A stretch of DNA of 64,000 nt from Apostichopus japonicus. Taxonomy: Eukaryota > Echinodermata > Holothuroidea > Aspidochirotida > Stichopodidae. Shown one piece after another: positions 47,694-59,863 of this stretch (positions are counted from its first letter, which is position 1; each line of letters opens with the position of its first letter). The stretch lies in NCBI RefSeq assembly GCF_037975245.1, contig NC_092578.1, positions 7,095,501-7,159,500 on the forward strand, written 5' to 3'. Under the pieces are notes generated by a model that saw only the letters and a list, made by a program, of their open reading frames with translations, made no database searches and was not told the DNA's origin. A program made the translations under genes and the position numbers.

Positions 47694-48990
47694 ATTATGA
47701 ACTGTCAATTGTCAACAACTCTGTAAAGTTCTATAGACGACATACATTAATCTTGGAGTGACTTGGACCGGGGACCTTATGATTGAAAGGCACCGGCGTT
47801 AACCACTGAGCTAACACTCCACGATATAGTATTGGAAAAGAAAAAGAGCCACACAAAACAAAACAAATGATGTCTAAGGTCATGGCCCAATTTGTTTATT
47901 TGAAAGTTTCATAGTGAAAGATGCTACTCTTGTTTCACATCAGAAAAAAAATGAATGAATTATCAAGAATTCAAAGAAAAGCTCCAGCTTTTGATTTCTG
48001 CAACAAATTCACTCTTTCATTTGTACTTTTCAGCTCCATATATTTTGTCAACGATTCTTCATCGTCTAACAAAGTTAATTCCTCAATAAACTGCAACTTT
48101 GGAGTTTTATTAGAGGTGATTAACCTGATCATCCGAGAGCCTCGGAGAAGGAAAATTTTCATTTCGAGAAGAGTGATCCAGCCTGAGTCGATCCTCTGTT
48201 AGAATTCTTGACATTAATTGCTCAATAATGGGCACTTCATTAAGACGAGTACCTTAATTTATTATTCACTGAAGAAAGTTACCGGGAGAGCTTTGAGGGA
48301 CTTGCATAAATGACGTTAAGTAGCTTAATTTGTACCACTTCATAAAATATGAGGCATTAATGCATGCAGATGAATGAATAAACTGAGAAATTAAATGAGA
48401 CTTGAATTATCCAATGCCTGTTGATATACCTATAAATTATAATAGTAATAACAATATTGGAATTTAGCATTCTGGCCTCAGCACTTCATTTGCACCACAT
48501 GACCAGTATGAGATAGTACTACATGGAGATTAAGAAATTCAATTCGAGTTTTAAGAGGGACCAATATTTTAAAAATGCCTGTTATATCGATATACCTGTA
48601 AATTACGTTGTAAATAAGAATATTGGAATTTAGCACTTGTTGATGAACACATACCGTAGTATGGAATATTATGCGGTGTTATGTTCATGTTACATTCATA
48701 CGAGAGTGTGGTAAACTTTTGTAGTACCTTAAAATATGATAGAAATAAGAATCCGTTATAATAAATGATATTGTCACAGGCATAATAAAGTCCTTGCTTT
48801 ACCTTACAGTTTGTTTTTAAATATAAAACTGTTAACTTATTTGACTTTAATGCATCTTCGATTCACTGTGATTTCGGGGCATCCGTGAATATTGTCTGCT
48901 TGAACATTTCAGCGACTTAATGAACAGATATTTCCGCCTTCCCTCATATATTTTTTGATACTTTATAACATGTTTTTAAAACATTTTCTG

Positions 48991-49994
48991 TAGTGTTTAC
49001 ACGGGTCCAAAAATCGGGAACCGGGTACCCGAGGGCCGTTACCCGTCGGGTATCCGGGTACCCGGAAAAAAAATTGTTTACCCTCGTGTATCACGATTTT
49101 CAAGAAATTACTTATTGGATGCTGTAATAAATGCATTATATTCTCTACTGACAATGTTTTCATGTTCAAATACGTAGGTCTAAGATAAGGTATAAAACCT
49201 CCCTCAATAATTTTTATTTGCTTGTGTTTCTTAATTATTTAATTATAATTAGCATTACTACTATCATCGCACTGCCGCCGCTGCTTATGCTAGCTCGTGC
49301 ACGTCTATTGGATCAAACCATATAAATATCCAATTTAGCTCTTAAACAGTTTTTAATACTACTACTATCTATTATGCAGGCCCAGGGTTCGCATTAGCCG
49401 CGAGATTGCGCGAATATTTGATCGCATTTGGAATAAACGATTAGTAAAAAGCCACTTGCGATTACTATTTTTTAGTTATCCCGTCTTTAATCCATAAACA
49501 TCGCGTAAAATTCCTTGTCAGCCTTTCCTTCTTTGAAATAAACCAAATAATAAATAATAATTTCTTCCACATGGTAGCCTAACACCACACTAAGTCAATG
49601 CGAAATCTAGCTAAGCCTAACCATCTGTTTATTTGCTGGAGTTGTGACGCAGTTATAAGACATCCATGGAATACTTTCGTTATTGCTGTTACGTTCGACC
49701 ACATGGTTGCCTAAAACCATACTAAGTCAATGGGGGTAGTCTAGCCTAGCCATCTGTTTATTAGCTGAAATTGTGACGCAGTTATAAGATATCTATGGAA
49801 AGCTTTCGTTATTGCTGTTATCTTCGAACACATGGTAGCCTAACAACACACTAAGTCAATGGGAAATCAGCCTAACCGTCGGTTTGGCAATTTTTTTTTT
49901 TTTTAAATCACACTTTGCTTAGGATTCGGGTAATAAATTAGGAACCGGGTAACATCGCGTCGGGCGGGTACCCGGATAACCCGTGCAAACACTA
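48991..49994 (+). mobile_element. hAT-like non-autonomous element, copy 2, with perfect 8-bp TSD
   Basis: ATTTTCTG lies directly before (48983-48990) and after (49995-50002). The same TAGTGTTTACACGGGT end and the same GGGTACCC-rich subterminal parts as copy 1 at 29987-31186, in the same direction. The interior is nearly collinear but lacks the extra right-hand block, giving 1004 bp. No transposase. High similarity to copy 1 suggests fairly recent spread. Confidence 0.9.
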
Positions 49995-52039
49995 ATTTTC
50001 TGTATGGTAACAGCCATGTCACCCCCTTCTTACCTATCCAAAGGTTAAAGCAATAGACAGAAAAAAATGTAAGAAAAACAAAATATGTGTTGCTGTTTGC
50101 TTTAAGTTCTAACTATCAATGATACGAAATGTGACGAACATTAATTATCGGTATCTTGAAAATGACATTAAAAAATTAGAGATACTTCTGTATACTCTTG
50201 TTTTTCTTTGATTCAGTCCAAAGTAATGTTACTTGAATAGCAGAAATGGTCTTTAGTGATGCAACAGAAATCGACCAATCAGGGACATGTTAAGGTACTA
50301 GTTAAAAGTAAAGAAACATAGTAATTTGCATAAATTAGTGGGCTTGGTTGGATGATGAATCATGCATAAATGGCATGTTTGGAAATGAGCCTTGGCCTGT
50401 ACCTTATAGGGAGGTCACTAACAGGTGGTTTCACTGAGGGTGACTGTAAGGGGAAGTTTGAGGCTAATGTCTGTCACGCTAATCCAATACTTGTATTAAA
50501 AGGAGTAAAGAGTGGCTGAAGGCATAGCTGGTGTCTGCAGTGATTTTTTAAGGTGGATTGTTTGGTGCTCACCCACTTAACGCAAGGATCCAGTTTTGAT
50601 GGAGTATGTGACCCGGTCTTCCAAGTGCACTTACGGGAAGACGCATAACAGCTCGTTATACAAAGATTTTTAATTACTTTCAAACTCATTCTACTTTATA
50701 AACAGTTTCTTACAATACCACATCTTTAAGTGAAAGAAAAAGACCCATGAAGTATGTGTCACTTAATAGAGTTTTGCGTACATTTCATGTACTCAATTTA
50801 CATAGTACTGCTGTGCTGTTAGGCAGACTGCAATTTTAAAATCCACAATTTTTTGAGAACTTGTGGCAAAGGCTTTGCAATAAAAAAAAAATCTACCTGA
50901 CATTTGGTCGACAGGCACGACGTACGCTCGGGCTCGGTGTTTACATCGAAAGGTCTAGATTTTCATAATCTACAATCCCAGTCGTCGGCAAATCCCAAAA
51001 GCGAGATTGGAAAAATATGGAAGGAAAGGAAGGTGTGAACAGCTTGCACGTGTTGGGATCGATGTCAATTAGGGAGGCAGACGACACCGGGCTCCCAGCT
51101 TAATTATTATAGCTTCCACGACGACCCTGTTTAATTTTGAGATTTGGCGAAACATCCCGTCGTCGTGAAGCATATATATATATATATATACCCCACTCCG
51201 GATTTTAATTACTCCTTTTCCAAGTTAATCATAATTAAGATTTCATCAGACCCGATCCGTCAAAATCCTCTCGAGATGACAAAAGGGATACCAGGAGGAG
51301 ATAACAGTGCTTTTGACAGCTGACCCGCAAACTTTCTAAGATGGTAAATTTTGCATGCTCGTCTGGCGCAAGAAACTCCCCTGGGGAGCCACGGGCGATT
51401 GTGACTACAGCTGAGGTGAAAATGATCTTCAGTCACTCAATCAGCGTTTTTCTTCTTAACTCCTTCCCTCATTTCCAAGGAGTTTACTAAAGTTGCGTAG
51501 AATTTTGTAGATCCAGCTCTTATCCACAAATTGCTAGAATGGTTTGAATGTTTGCAAACTTGAACAAATCTTTAACCTTCATTTTTTTAATACACGTAAA
51601 CGTAACCTAAAGATTTTTTTTCCTCCCTCGGTACTTTGTATTCAAATGAACTGTTGATGCAGTAACTGGTCTGCTGATATCAGGTTGGCTTGCAGTTTTG
51701 GCAATTTCAATGTAAATATTCTACAGCCTTGGTTGTTGGGGAACATGGGAGGAGGTGGGGGGAAGCGGGGGGAGAGGGTATGACAGAATAATATATGGCA
51801 ATGGGAATGTTATTGTTGGGGCTTTTTTCCGCTGGAAACATCTAAAAGTTAATTATTGGGATATTAAGATCTATAGAAGCTTCATCTGTCTGTAATGTGT
51901 CTTTAAGCTGCTATGCAAAAACTTGAGATGGCAAGACCATTTGATATGAATATGATGAAAAGTTTAATTAATTAAAGTCCAAATATTATATAAAATTGAT
52001 GAATAAAAAATTGTTCAGCCATTTATTTATCGTTGATTG

Positions 52040-52430
52040 GTCCATTAGTGGTTAAGGCAGTGGACTTGTGATTTAAGGATTACAGGTTCGAGCCCTGGCC
52101 AGATCATTATGTTGTGTCCTTGGGCAAGGCGCTTTATCTCCATTGCCTCTCTTCACCCAGGTGTATAAATGGGGACTTGCGAGGTAACTTGTAAATAGTG
52201 TTGTTTGCGCCGGTTTGTAGCCGCACCCTATGGGAAGTCCCCCCGGGGGACACGTGGTTGTGGTGCACTGTGGTGCCCCAGGAGAGATTGATTGAATTGT
52301 GCACACTTTGGTGTGTAGGTGTGACAAGTTACCAATTACCAGGGTTAAGTTGTTAAGTCATGTGAGAGGGCTTTGACCCTGAACAAGACTGTAAACCTAA
52401 AATTAAATTAAAATTTATTATTAAAGAACA
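52040..52430 (+). repeat. tRNA-derived SINE, family 2, full copy
   Basis: The head is TTAGTGGTTAAGGCAGTGGA (A-box-like) with CAGGTTCGAGCCCTGGCC (B-box). Then comes a core, GTGTCCTTGGGCAAGGCGCT, and CACCCAGGTGTATAAATGGG, as found in widespread marine-invertebrate SINEs. The 3' part has GGGAAGTCCCCCCGGGGGAC and ends in an A/T-rich tail. An inverted copy lies at 33827-34215. The frame 52073-52327 on the other strand is incidental. Confidence 0.8.
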
Positions 52431-53245
52431 AATACCAATAAATACTTAGAATGTCATAACAAATCTTACAACAACAAAAGTAAGAACATTAAAAGCACTA
52501 TGTTTACTGAACATATTAAAATACAAGCATTTCAACATTTAGCATATATACCAGGCTTATATTCTACAGTATCATAGCAAGTACACACATACGTACCTTA
52601 ACACCAACACTATTGAGATATTTACTGCACATAGTGTTTATATGGAATGTGCAGTGAACTAGTTTCTTTAGTGAATCTAGTTCTAAGTGATTTGTAATAA
52701 TGTAATATTAGTATACAAAAAAAAAAAAAATTGAGTTTAATCAAGTAATTCTGATATATTTATTTTTCTTTTAATAATCACTAATCCGGACTAATTCCTA
52801 ACGACGTATGCTACGGCCTGCATACAACTTTTTTAAATTGAAATTCTTTTGTTTCTGCGTACATTATGAACAAAATCTTGCAATAATATGTGGTTCATTA
52901 TATAATTCCTGGATTTATATTTATGTTATTTTGACCATTGTAGGTTCCTTAGTGAAAACTCCGGAAAATAACAAAATAACAAAAATATTTTCTCAAGGGA
53001 TCTTGACAGTCATATGTTTGCTATGAAATAGTTTGACCGTTAATTAACTGCGGACCAATCTAATTAGCAAACAAGCACCCCGTCGTCTTCCTGCACAGTA
53101 ACTTATTGCCTCCATATAAAGTCCAGCTAGCTGCGTCCACCATGATCCACTTTTTTTCTGTTTTTTAAAAGCTTGGCTGAATTTCGAGAATATTCTCTTC
53201 CTCCCAAATTTTGAGGATAATCAACTCTTCTCTTCTGATTTACAG

Positions 53246-53311
53246 AGAATATCACCAACTTCGCGGAGACCCTCAGAGAAGAAAAGATTGTCTCCATCCC
53301 CAAGCTTAAAA
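53246..53311 (+). CDS. RAPGEF4: Epac2-like exon F: short basic Ser/Pro-rich linker exon
   Basis: The acceptor is TCTGATTTACAG at 53245 and the donor is GTAAGT at 53312; 66 nt is 22 codons, phase 0 to 0. Translation runs RISPTSRRPSEKKRLSPSPS then LK. It continues the SRSPSP-like composition of exon E, which supports membership in the same linker. Because its length is a multiple of three and both ends are phase 0, skipping it would keep the frame, so it could be a cassette exon. SP and RxxS patterns could be kinase sites, but that is speculation. Confidence 0.6.
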
Positions 53312-53624
53312 GTAAGTTAGCTTCCCTTCCCATCATGCATATGTCATACATGATTGCCTTTCAATGAGTCACAAATAGTCACAAATTGCTCCTATAAAAA
53401 CCGAAAAGGGACACACAGACTTAGTCACCCCTCCGAAATTTGTCAACTATTGGTTTATGTTTCGTTCCGATAGTATATAATGTTTCATTCCCACCGAAAG
53501 GAGAGAGAGAACTTCAATAGTGTATTCGCAGAATAGATGCTCATATATCTTGTGATAGTCGTTAGTATATCCGTGAAATTTTGGCCCTTCTGCAGTTATG
53601 TACCCACACTTTCTAACCCTTTCT

Positions 53625-53680
53625 TTGGGGGAGGGGGAAGGAGAGGAGAGGAGGAGGGAGGGGACTGGAGGAGACGCGGC
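53625..53680 (+). repeat. GGGA/GGAGG purine tract
   Basis: Short A/G-only run. Low complexity; no gene. Confidence 0.55.
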
Positions 53681-54682
53681 ATGAAAGAGACAGTAATTTT
53701 ACAGAATATTAATGTCTTCATCAACATCTTCAATTTTATAGACATGTATGTTGAAATTGGTAGAGTGGAAAGGAAAGAAAGAGGGAGACCTTTTTGATGT
53801 TCACCTCGTAAAGTTTATGCACATGTCAGTATTTCTTCGGTAATTGTAACTTCTTTCGAAGGTTAAACCTTGAGTTTATAATTACTCTCATTTGGTACAG
53901 TTGATCATATTTGTTCCCTGTTCAGGGGACAGAAAGGAGGGGGTGTGGGCCGTCTGCGGTCATTGGAACAGATTTCCATGTAGGGGAGGATCCCTTTAGA
54001 TATTAAATGGTGCATTCTGAGAAATATTGGGAGGGAGCTAGGCACCCTTCCCCCCCCTCCCCCTCCCTCCCCCTTTTCTGTCGACTATTGTACTGCCTAT
54101 CTTTAATATCTTTGTCATCATTCTGATCAGATATTTGGTGGGATGCGGAAAAAACATTCTTCTTCAAATTTGATGTCATGTCCCGATCAGAGATGCTTTT
54201 TATTTATAAATCAGGTCGTCTGTTAACCTGGTAGGATTCTTTAAGCTGTGATCTCTGGGTTAATTTATTTCTACTTTCAAAGAAGCTTAAAACATTGGTA
54301 GAATTGGAAAATGAAAACTGCAGATGCTCTCAAGGCTGCATGTTTGTGTCATAGGATGCACCCTGCCCTGTTATTCCTTACACTGAATGCTGCATTTTCA
54401 GTTGGATTTTGCCATCATCTATTCAATTTGGCCCATTAGCCAAAATATATCGAGCAAATGAAATATTCAAGCAAACAACATTGGTGTCTCTTCAGAACAA
54501 TTTAATCATAACTTTACTAGGAAGCATGTACGAGCAAAAGTCTAGGCCTCTAGAAGTACGTAGTTAGGCTTATATTGAGAGACAACGTAGCCTACACAGT
54601 GCACAGTTCCCATTGAACAGAGTACAGTCATGCATTCAGCTGAGCCCTGCGATAACAGTATATTGTCTTCCAGCATGTTTAA

Positions 54683-55056
54683 AGGGTGTGAAGACTTGCG
54701 CAAAAAGAAACGTCTAATATCCGCCGCCGGTAATCTGACCTAGTTTCGAATGAGGTGTACCAGAAGTGGTAGACACCACCAACGATCCCAGAAAATACAC
54801 ACACACAGCTTGCTATCATCGGTAATTAGACACTAGTGTACAGGCAGTACATACAGCTGCGGTCAATACCCACAACACAGTGTAAAAACGATACAGCGAT
54901 GGACATCTCAGATCCAGCTAAAGATAACAAGGTATCACGTTTCATTACTGTACTGTCTGCATTTTGTAGCGACACGAACAAAACGTCACTTGCAAGCAAC
55001 GGAAAGTTAACTTTTTCAAATGGCCACACACGCTTTGGGGCGAGTCTTCAATGCCT
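54683..55056 (-). mobile_element. TTAA-flanked MITE, copy 2 (inverted)
   Basis: TTAA at 54679-54682 and 55057-55060. The reverse complement matches 4374-4730 and 55757-56114 over its length, including GTCTAATTACCGA-like and GGTAGCAAGCTGTGTGT-like words. Short frames on both strands are not conserved between copies, so it is not coding. Confidence 0.82.
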
Positions 55057-55756
55057 TTAATTGTCACATAAGAGTTGTGTTTTATGTGTATATAGCTGTT
55101 AATGTACCGAGCCGAAAGTGAATTAAAATCGAATAGGTTTCTGATGAGATTATCGGAGCGGATAGAAGAGGCAGCCGATACCATCCACAAGAACTATTTA
55201 ATGAGTACTAAAATAAAGCATGAACTAGTATATGGTGTAATAGATGTCTTTGATTACAAAGTACCGGAGAAAGGATAAAATTAGAAACTGGGTTAAGGGG
55301 GTGTTGAGTGATCTGCTATTACGAGCAGAGTCGTGTAATGTGAGGGTATCTTCCCCAGAAAATAAAACACTGCACTTGCTATACAATTTGGTTGATTTTA
55401 GCTTACTCTCAGAATAACATTTTGTTAAGTCACAGTTTGTGTAGGTGGTGGTACCCTATAAAGTCTGTGGAAGTCAGAATTGAGGTTCTTACGATGACAG
55501 TAAGGGTTGCAGACAACAGTAACATTTTGTAAAATTCAGGGTTTGTTTATGTGAGAGCTTTTGTCTGTGGTTTCAGAAATGAAGTACTATAAGGATGAAA
55601 ATGTTGTAGAGAAATAAGAGTAACAGAAAAGGAGAGTATAAACCTGTTATACCTAAACACAGTTTCCATCAAATTGTGTTTATCATATGGAATGTAAAAA
55701 CACATTTTCTTACTGTTTGCTATTTACGGCATAAGTATATTGCTTTGGTTCCTTAA

Positions 55757-56114
55757 AGGCATTGAAGACTCGCCCCAAACCGTGTGCGGCCATCTGAAAA
55801 AGTTAATTTTCTGTTGCTTGCAAGTGACGTTTTGTTCCTGTCGCTACAAAATGCAGACAGTAATGAAACGTGATGAAACGTGATACCTTGTTATCTTTAG
55901 CTGGACCTGAGATGTCCATCGCTGTATGTGCTGTGGGTATTGACCCAGCTGTATGTATCGACTCTACACTAGTGTCTTATTACCGATGGTAGCAAGCTGT
56001 GTGTATATTTTCTGGGATCGATGATGGTGTCTAACACTTCTGTTACACCTCATTCGAAACTAGGTCAGATTTACCGGCATTAGACGTATCTTTTTGCGCG
56101 AGTCTTCACACCCT
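55757..56114 (+). mobile_element. TTAA-flanked MITE, copy 3
   Basis: TTAA at 55753-55756 and 56115-56118. Same direction as copy 1 and opposite to copy 2, from which it is 700 bp away. A 10-bp direct duplication (GTGATGAAAC) near 55870 is private to this copy. Confidence 0.82.
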
Positions 56115-58419
56115 TTAAAGCTACGTAACTTTCGCTATATATCTTGATTCATCGGTGTGAATTTTTAAGTCTACTGCCTGTATATGTAACTGAACAAGAA
56201 TTATGACTGACTGCGTGCATATATATAATGAAGCCATTGACAATTAATGGTGCTCACCTGACATTAATTTCTAAATATTTTATAGTGAAGTAGTCACGCT
56301 GTATTGATCTCACCATTAAAGATCCAGACATGATTCCTTCACGATTATACTAAGTATACTCCTACTGAAGAGTTTTTTTTTTTTTTTACTTCTAAAAGCT
56401 GGGTAACATGAAAAAAATGTTATTTACTTGTACAAATGAAACCACATGAAAAAATGTTATTTACATGTACAAAAAGAAGCCAATTTGATTAAAAAATGTA
56501 TGCATGTTCATACACAAATCTCCAATATATGTTTGAAAGCTGAGCTTTGAATGACATTCTCTCTACTAATATTGTTTTTCATCTTGCGCTGGATCACAAG
56601 ATGACCCCTCTAACCGACCCCACCTCGACTAAAAGTAGCACAAAAGCTCAAACCACAGCCATACATCTAGTTGAAGACTATTATTGTGTATCAGTTACAT
56701 GCAGAGTCGCAGGAAGAAGGGGAGGTGGGGCCCGTGGGGTGGTGGCAGATTGAACGTTACATTTGGTGCATTGAGTCCATAGATCTGGAAGCAAAATTAT
56801 CCTCTCGGTTGAACGTCACATTATTGTGTCGACCCCAGTCCCCTTTTGTGAAGACCGTAACTGTATGATCGTGATGGTCTTACGATGAGTCTGGATATAT
56901 CAATTGTGATATAATAAGTATTGTGGCCCCCCCCCCCAGCCCCTTTTCTTAAATTGTTGGTCATGTCCCTCCAACTCGGAATTCCTAGCAGCATGGTTGG
57001 AAAAATAGAGATGTTGATATGGATAAGGACATACAGAATTAGTTTTATATAGACAATTTTATTATGGGAAGCTATATTCTAGATTATACTGCAGTCTTTA
57101 AATATATTTGTACACATGAGATGGCGCTAATCCACTTATCAGCTACTCTGAATTAGGAAAATTCAAAACTTGTGTCCCTTTAAGATGTCGCAATGTCAAA
57201 ATGAATGCATGCAAAAGTTGGCTTGTCATGTTTCTTTCTGGATAATTAACCAGAAGGCAGAGCGAATGTCATTTGCGACTTGACAGATGAGCGTTCCTGG
57301 ATGATGTGATGATCTTTTATGTTTGCTAGTTTCAAACTGATGCTCAAAGAAGCTGCTTTAATAGTATATATATGCAACCCTCCGGCCTACTAAAGCAAAT
57401 ATGAACAAATATGGAATGTCTAGAACTTATAAGTTCTTTTTAATTACATCAAGAATATTTCTTTACATTAAGAAGCAGATATTAAAAATTGCCTGAGATG
57501 TGCTTGACACTGGTATAGTGGATAGACTTTAATAGCCCTAAAGCTAATTTGCATACAGTATAGTCTTTGTGGGAAGATGTTATCATTAGGTAATTAGGCT
57601 AATTAACAGCCGACAGCACCATGTTTAGAAAAGAATTGAAATGGTAGCAAGCATCCAAACGTGGCGATGCACGTAGCTATACTGTTTTGAGAATGAGTGG
57701 AATCTGAATGGAATTATACTACTGTAGAAGAATTTATTGTGTTAGTGAAAAACTCAGTCTGATTAGTATGTATAATGTTGCTAACTTCAACATGATATTC
57801 AGGGATAATGCAGACAGCTAGCTGCAGGCTGCATATTTCATATTCATTTTCAATATCATGCAAGATCTCCTTAAATCTATCATCATTTGATGAAAGAGAC
57901 ACTGTACTTGTGGTACAGTTTGTGGTAAGAATGATTGAAGCCTATAACTGTGCACCGATTGCTCCCAGACTGATATCAAAATGATAAATTTACAGTCATG
58001 TGTAACCATAGAAATATGTTAGCCTGCACACATGGTTTTTTCAATTGTTGTTATTAAAATCGCAGAGACTAAGAAGCAAAATAAAAAAAAATTGCAGGCA
58101 TAGGACAGAATGAAATATTCATTGCCGTGTCAAACTTACTAAAAACTTGTGATAATCCAGTCTTTATTGGCTACAAATTTGGTCTCTTTGAGAAGTTGTA
58201 ACATCAATTTCTTCCCCATTAATATGATAAATGGCTTTCGTGCAGCCTTTGCAGATGCAGCTGTCACCTGAAAAGGGCATCAGTTGACAAAAACCACACA
58301 TGCATGACATTCAAAGAGGAGAGATTGCACGAAAGATTGAGATTAGAGACATTGGTTGGATGAATCTCACAGGTGTGTCTGTATGTAGCACTGATGTCCC
58401 TGGATCTCCTGTAGGATAT

Positions 58420-58553
58420 GCATAATTGTATATATTTATATGTATATATATGTATATCTGTATCTATGTATGTATATATCTATATATATATATATATATA
58501 TATATCTATAGATATATGTATATATATATATGTATTTTATATCTATATAAATC

Positions 58554-58624
<71 letters not shown>

Positions 58625-58640
58625 AGAGTTGTCTGAAGAT
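58420..58640. repeat. (TA)n-rich tract
   Basis: Long alternating T/A with interruptions (TATATATGTA, TATCTATA). Frames of repeated Tyr-Ile are artefacts. Confidence 0.9.
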
Positions 58641-58704
58641 CGCTACAAAGCGTGAAACTCCGAGTTACAACTACTAGTGTTCCACTAGTCTCATCTAGTA
58701 TCAA

Positions 58705-58757
58705 CATATATATATGTATATATATATATATATGTATATGTATATCTACACATATAC

Positions 58758-58806
<49 letters not shown>
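58705..58806. repeat. (TA)n tract next to a SINE fragment
   Basis: Alternating TA with a few GTATATG changes. It forms the tail side of the minus-strand SINE fragment that follows. Confidence 0.85.
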
Positions 58807-58811
<5 letters not shown>

Positions 58812-58915
58812 GAAAATCGTAATGAGTTGGAAAATCGAGAACAGTGAAAACATTTCCAGCCTCCACCGGGATTCGAACCCGGGCCTCCCGCTCTGTACGC
58901 GGACTTAACGTATGT
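58807..58915 (-). repeat. tRNA-derived SINE fragment with (TA)n tail
   Basis: On the minus strand CGCGTACAGAGCGGGAGGCC continues to GGGTTCGAATCCCGGTGGAG, giving a good T-arm (CCGGG/CCCGG around TTCGAAT) and an anticodon-like arm. The 5' part of the tRNA is missing and replaced by TA repeats. The body continues to the (TA)n tract. Not a functional tRNA. Confidence 0.7.
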
Positions 58916-59067
58916 GTATATATATATGTACAGTATATATATATATATATATATTTATATAGATTTTTTTATAGATTTATAAAGATTTATGTCGATTTAT
59001 AGATATAGATTTATAAAGCATACTGTCACGTTGGAATGAGATGACGTATTCATCATGGTGCACTTAT

Positions 59068-59150
59068 AAATCCAGAATAGATAAAATAGAAACGTTAAAT
59101 CCAGAATAGATAAAATAAAAAAAAATCCAGAATAGATAAAATAGAAACTT
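59068..59150 (+). repeat. 28-bp tandem repeat, three units
   Basis: AAATCCAGAATAGATAAAAT is repeated three times with short AAAC or A-run ends. No gene. Confidence 0.85.
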
Positions 59151-59863
59151 ATCTGTTTTGTCAGGTTGGGTGTGTAATCTGATATGCCGCTTCTCTGATT
59201 TTCATGTCTTAATCGTTGAGATGTGTTTTGGGGTTTTTGAATCGTTAAGTGAGCCCTGAGGTAGAGTCGTATTGACTAGTATGATTATGTTGCACAGATT
59301 TGTGCCTGTTTAGTGTCAGCATGCAGGAGATACGTCATAGCCGTATAGTCGTACGTTGGTTGTTTATTTGTATTCATGAAAGTTTTAATGTACAGCATAG
59401 TATGTTGGATGATGTTATTTGAGAGAAAACTTCTTTGGGATTTTTTTTTTACATCTGTGACCTGAGAGTACAGGCCTATGTCTTTAGAAAGTAGACTATT
59501 CAATTCAATTTAGTTCAGATTTATTTCTCATATTATCAAACGATATGACATAAACACACAGTATGTAGAAAAGTCGTATAATATGAAGGAACCTAGAACA
59601 CAAAGGTACTATTATTTACTTGGCTCCTCTCTTACCTGCCTCCAACTCCACATCTGCACTCTCCCATCTATTTAGACTACACATTGGAACATTTTAGTAC
59701 TACGCCCTCCCTCTCTGAGCACCACGCCCACTTACTGCTCCTTCCCGTAAAGAGAGAAAGAAGGAAAACTTAAAAAAACTTCCATTCAATGAAAGATATT
59801 TAGAAATATGTGTCACTGTTATGGTCTATTACCACCCGGTTTGGTGGATACATGGAACCTTAA

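Larger units (their letters stand above)
46932..47820 (-). repeat. tRNA-derived SINE, family 1, copy 2, split by a MITE
   Basis: The two parts are 46932-47041 and 47702-47820. Joined, they follow the copy at 31529-31737. The minus-strand head GTTAGCTCAGTGGTTAACGC lies at the right. The tail is the TATG/CATA microsatellite at about 46890-46930. The intervening 652 bp are a separate element that duplicated ATTATGAA. Confidence 0.82.
37518..53245 (+). other. Intron E-F (15.7 kb)
   Basis: It separates two linker exons. Contents: old dispersed repeats (37757-38350, 39900-40450), a telomere-like stretch (39144-39201), a retroelement tail (40788-40890), a tandem array (43153-43600), a long palindrome (43844-43921), a tRNA-like pseudogene (45167-45240), a SINE split by a MITE (46932-47820), a hAT-like element (48991-49994) and a second SINE family (52040-52430). 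From 41660 to 42980, 44000 to 45160 and 50010 to 52030 nothing recognisable was found. Confidence 0.7.

Noticed and set aside
47284-47761. Overlapping 102- and 126-codon frames with repeated RKILSILPEFS or PKNSQHIARIF
   Set aside because: They come from three ~80-bp tandem units within a TIR-bounded MITE and run across its end into the SINE.
54826-55190. Frames of 67-81 codons on both strands near 54.9 kb
   Set aside because: They lie in a TTAA MITE, are not conserved in the other two copies, and run past the MITE end.
58418-58908. Tyr-Ile repeat frames
   Set aside because: They are translations of (TA)n microsatellites in all frames.
58860-58915. A functional tRNA with good T-arm
   Set aside because: The acceptor 5' half and D-arm are missing, replaced by TA repeats; it is a SINE fragment.
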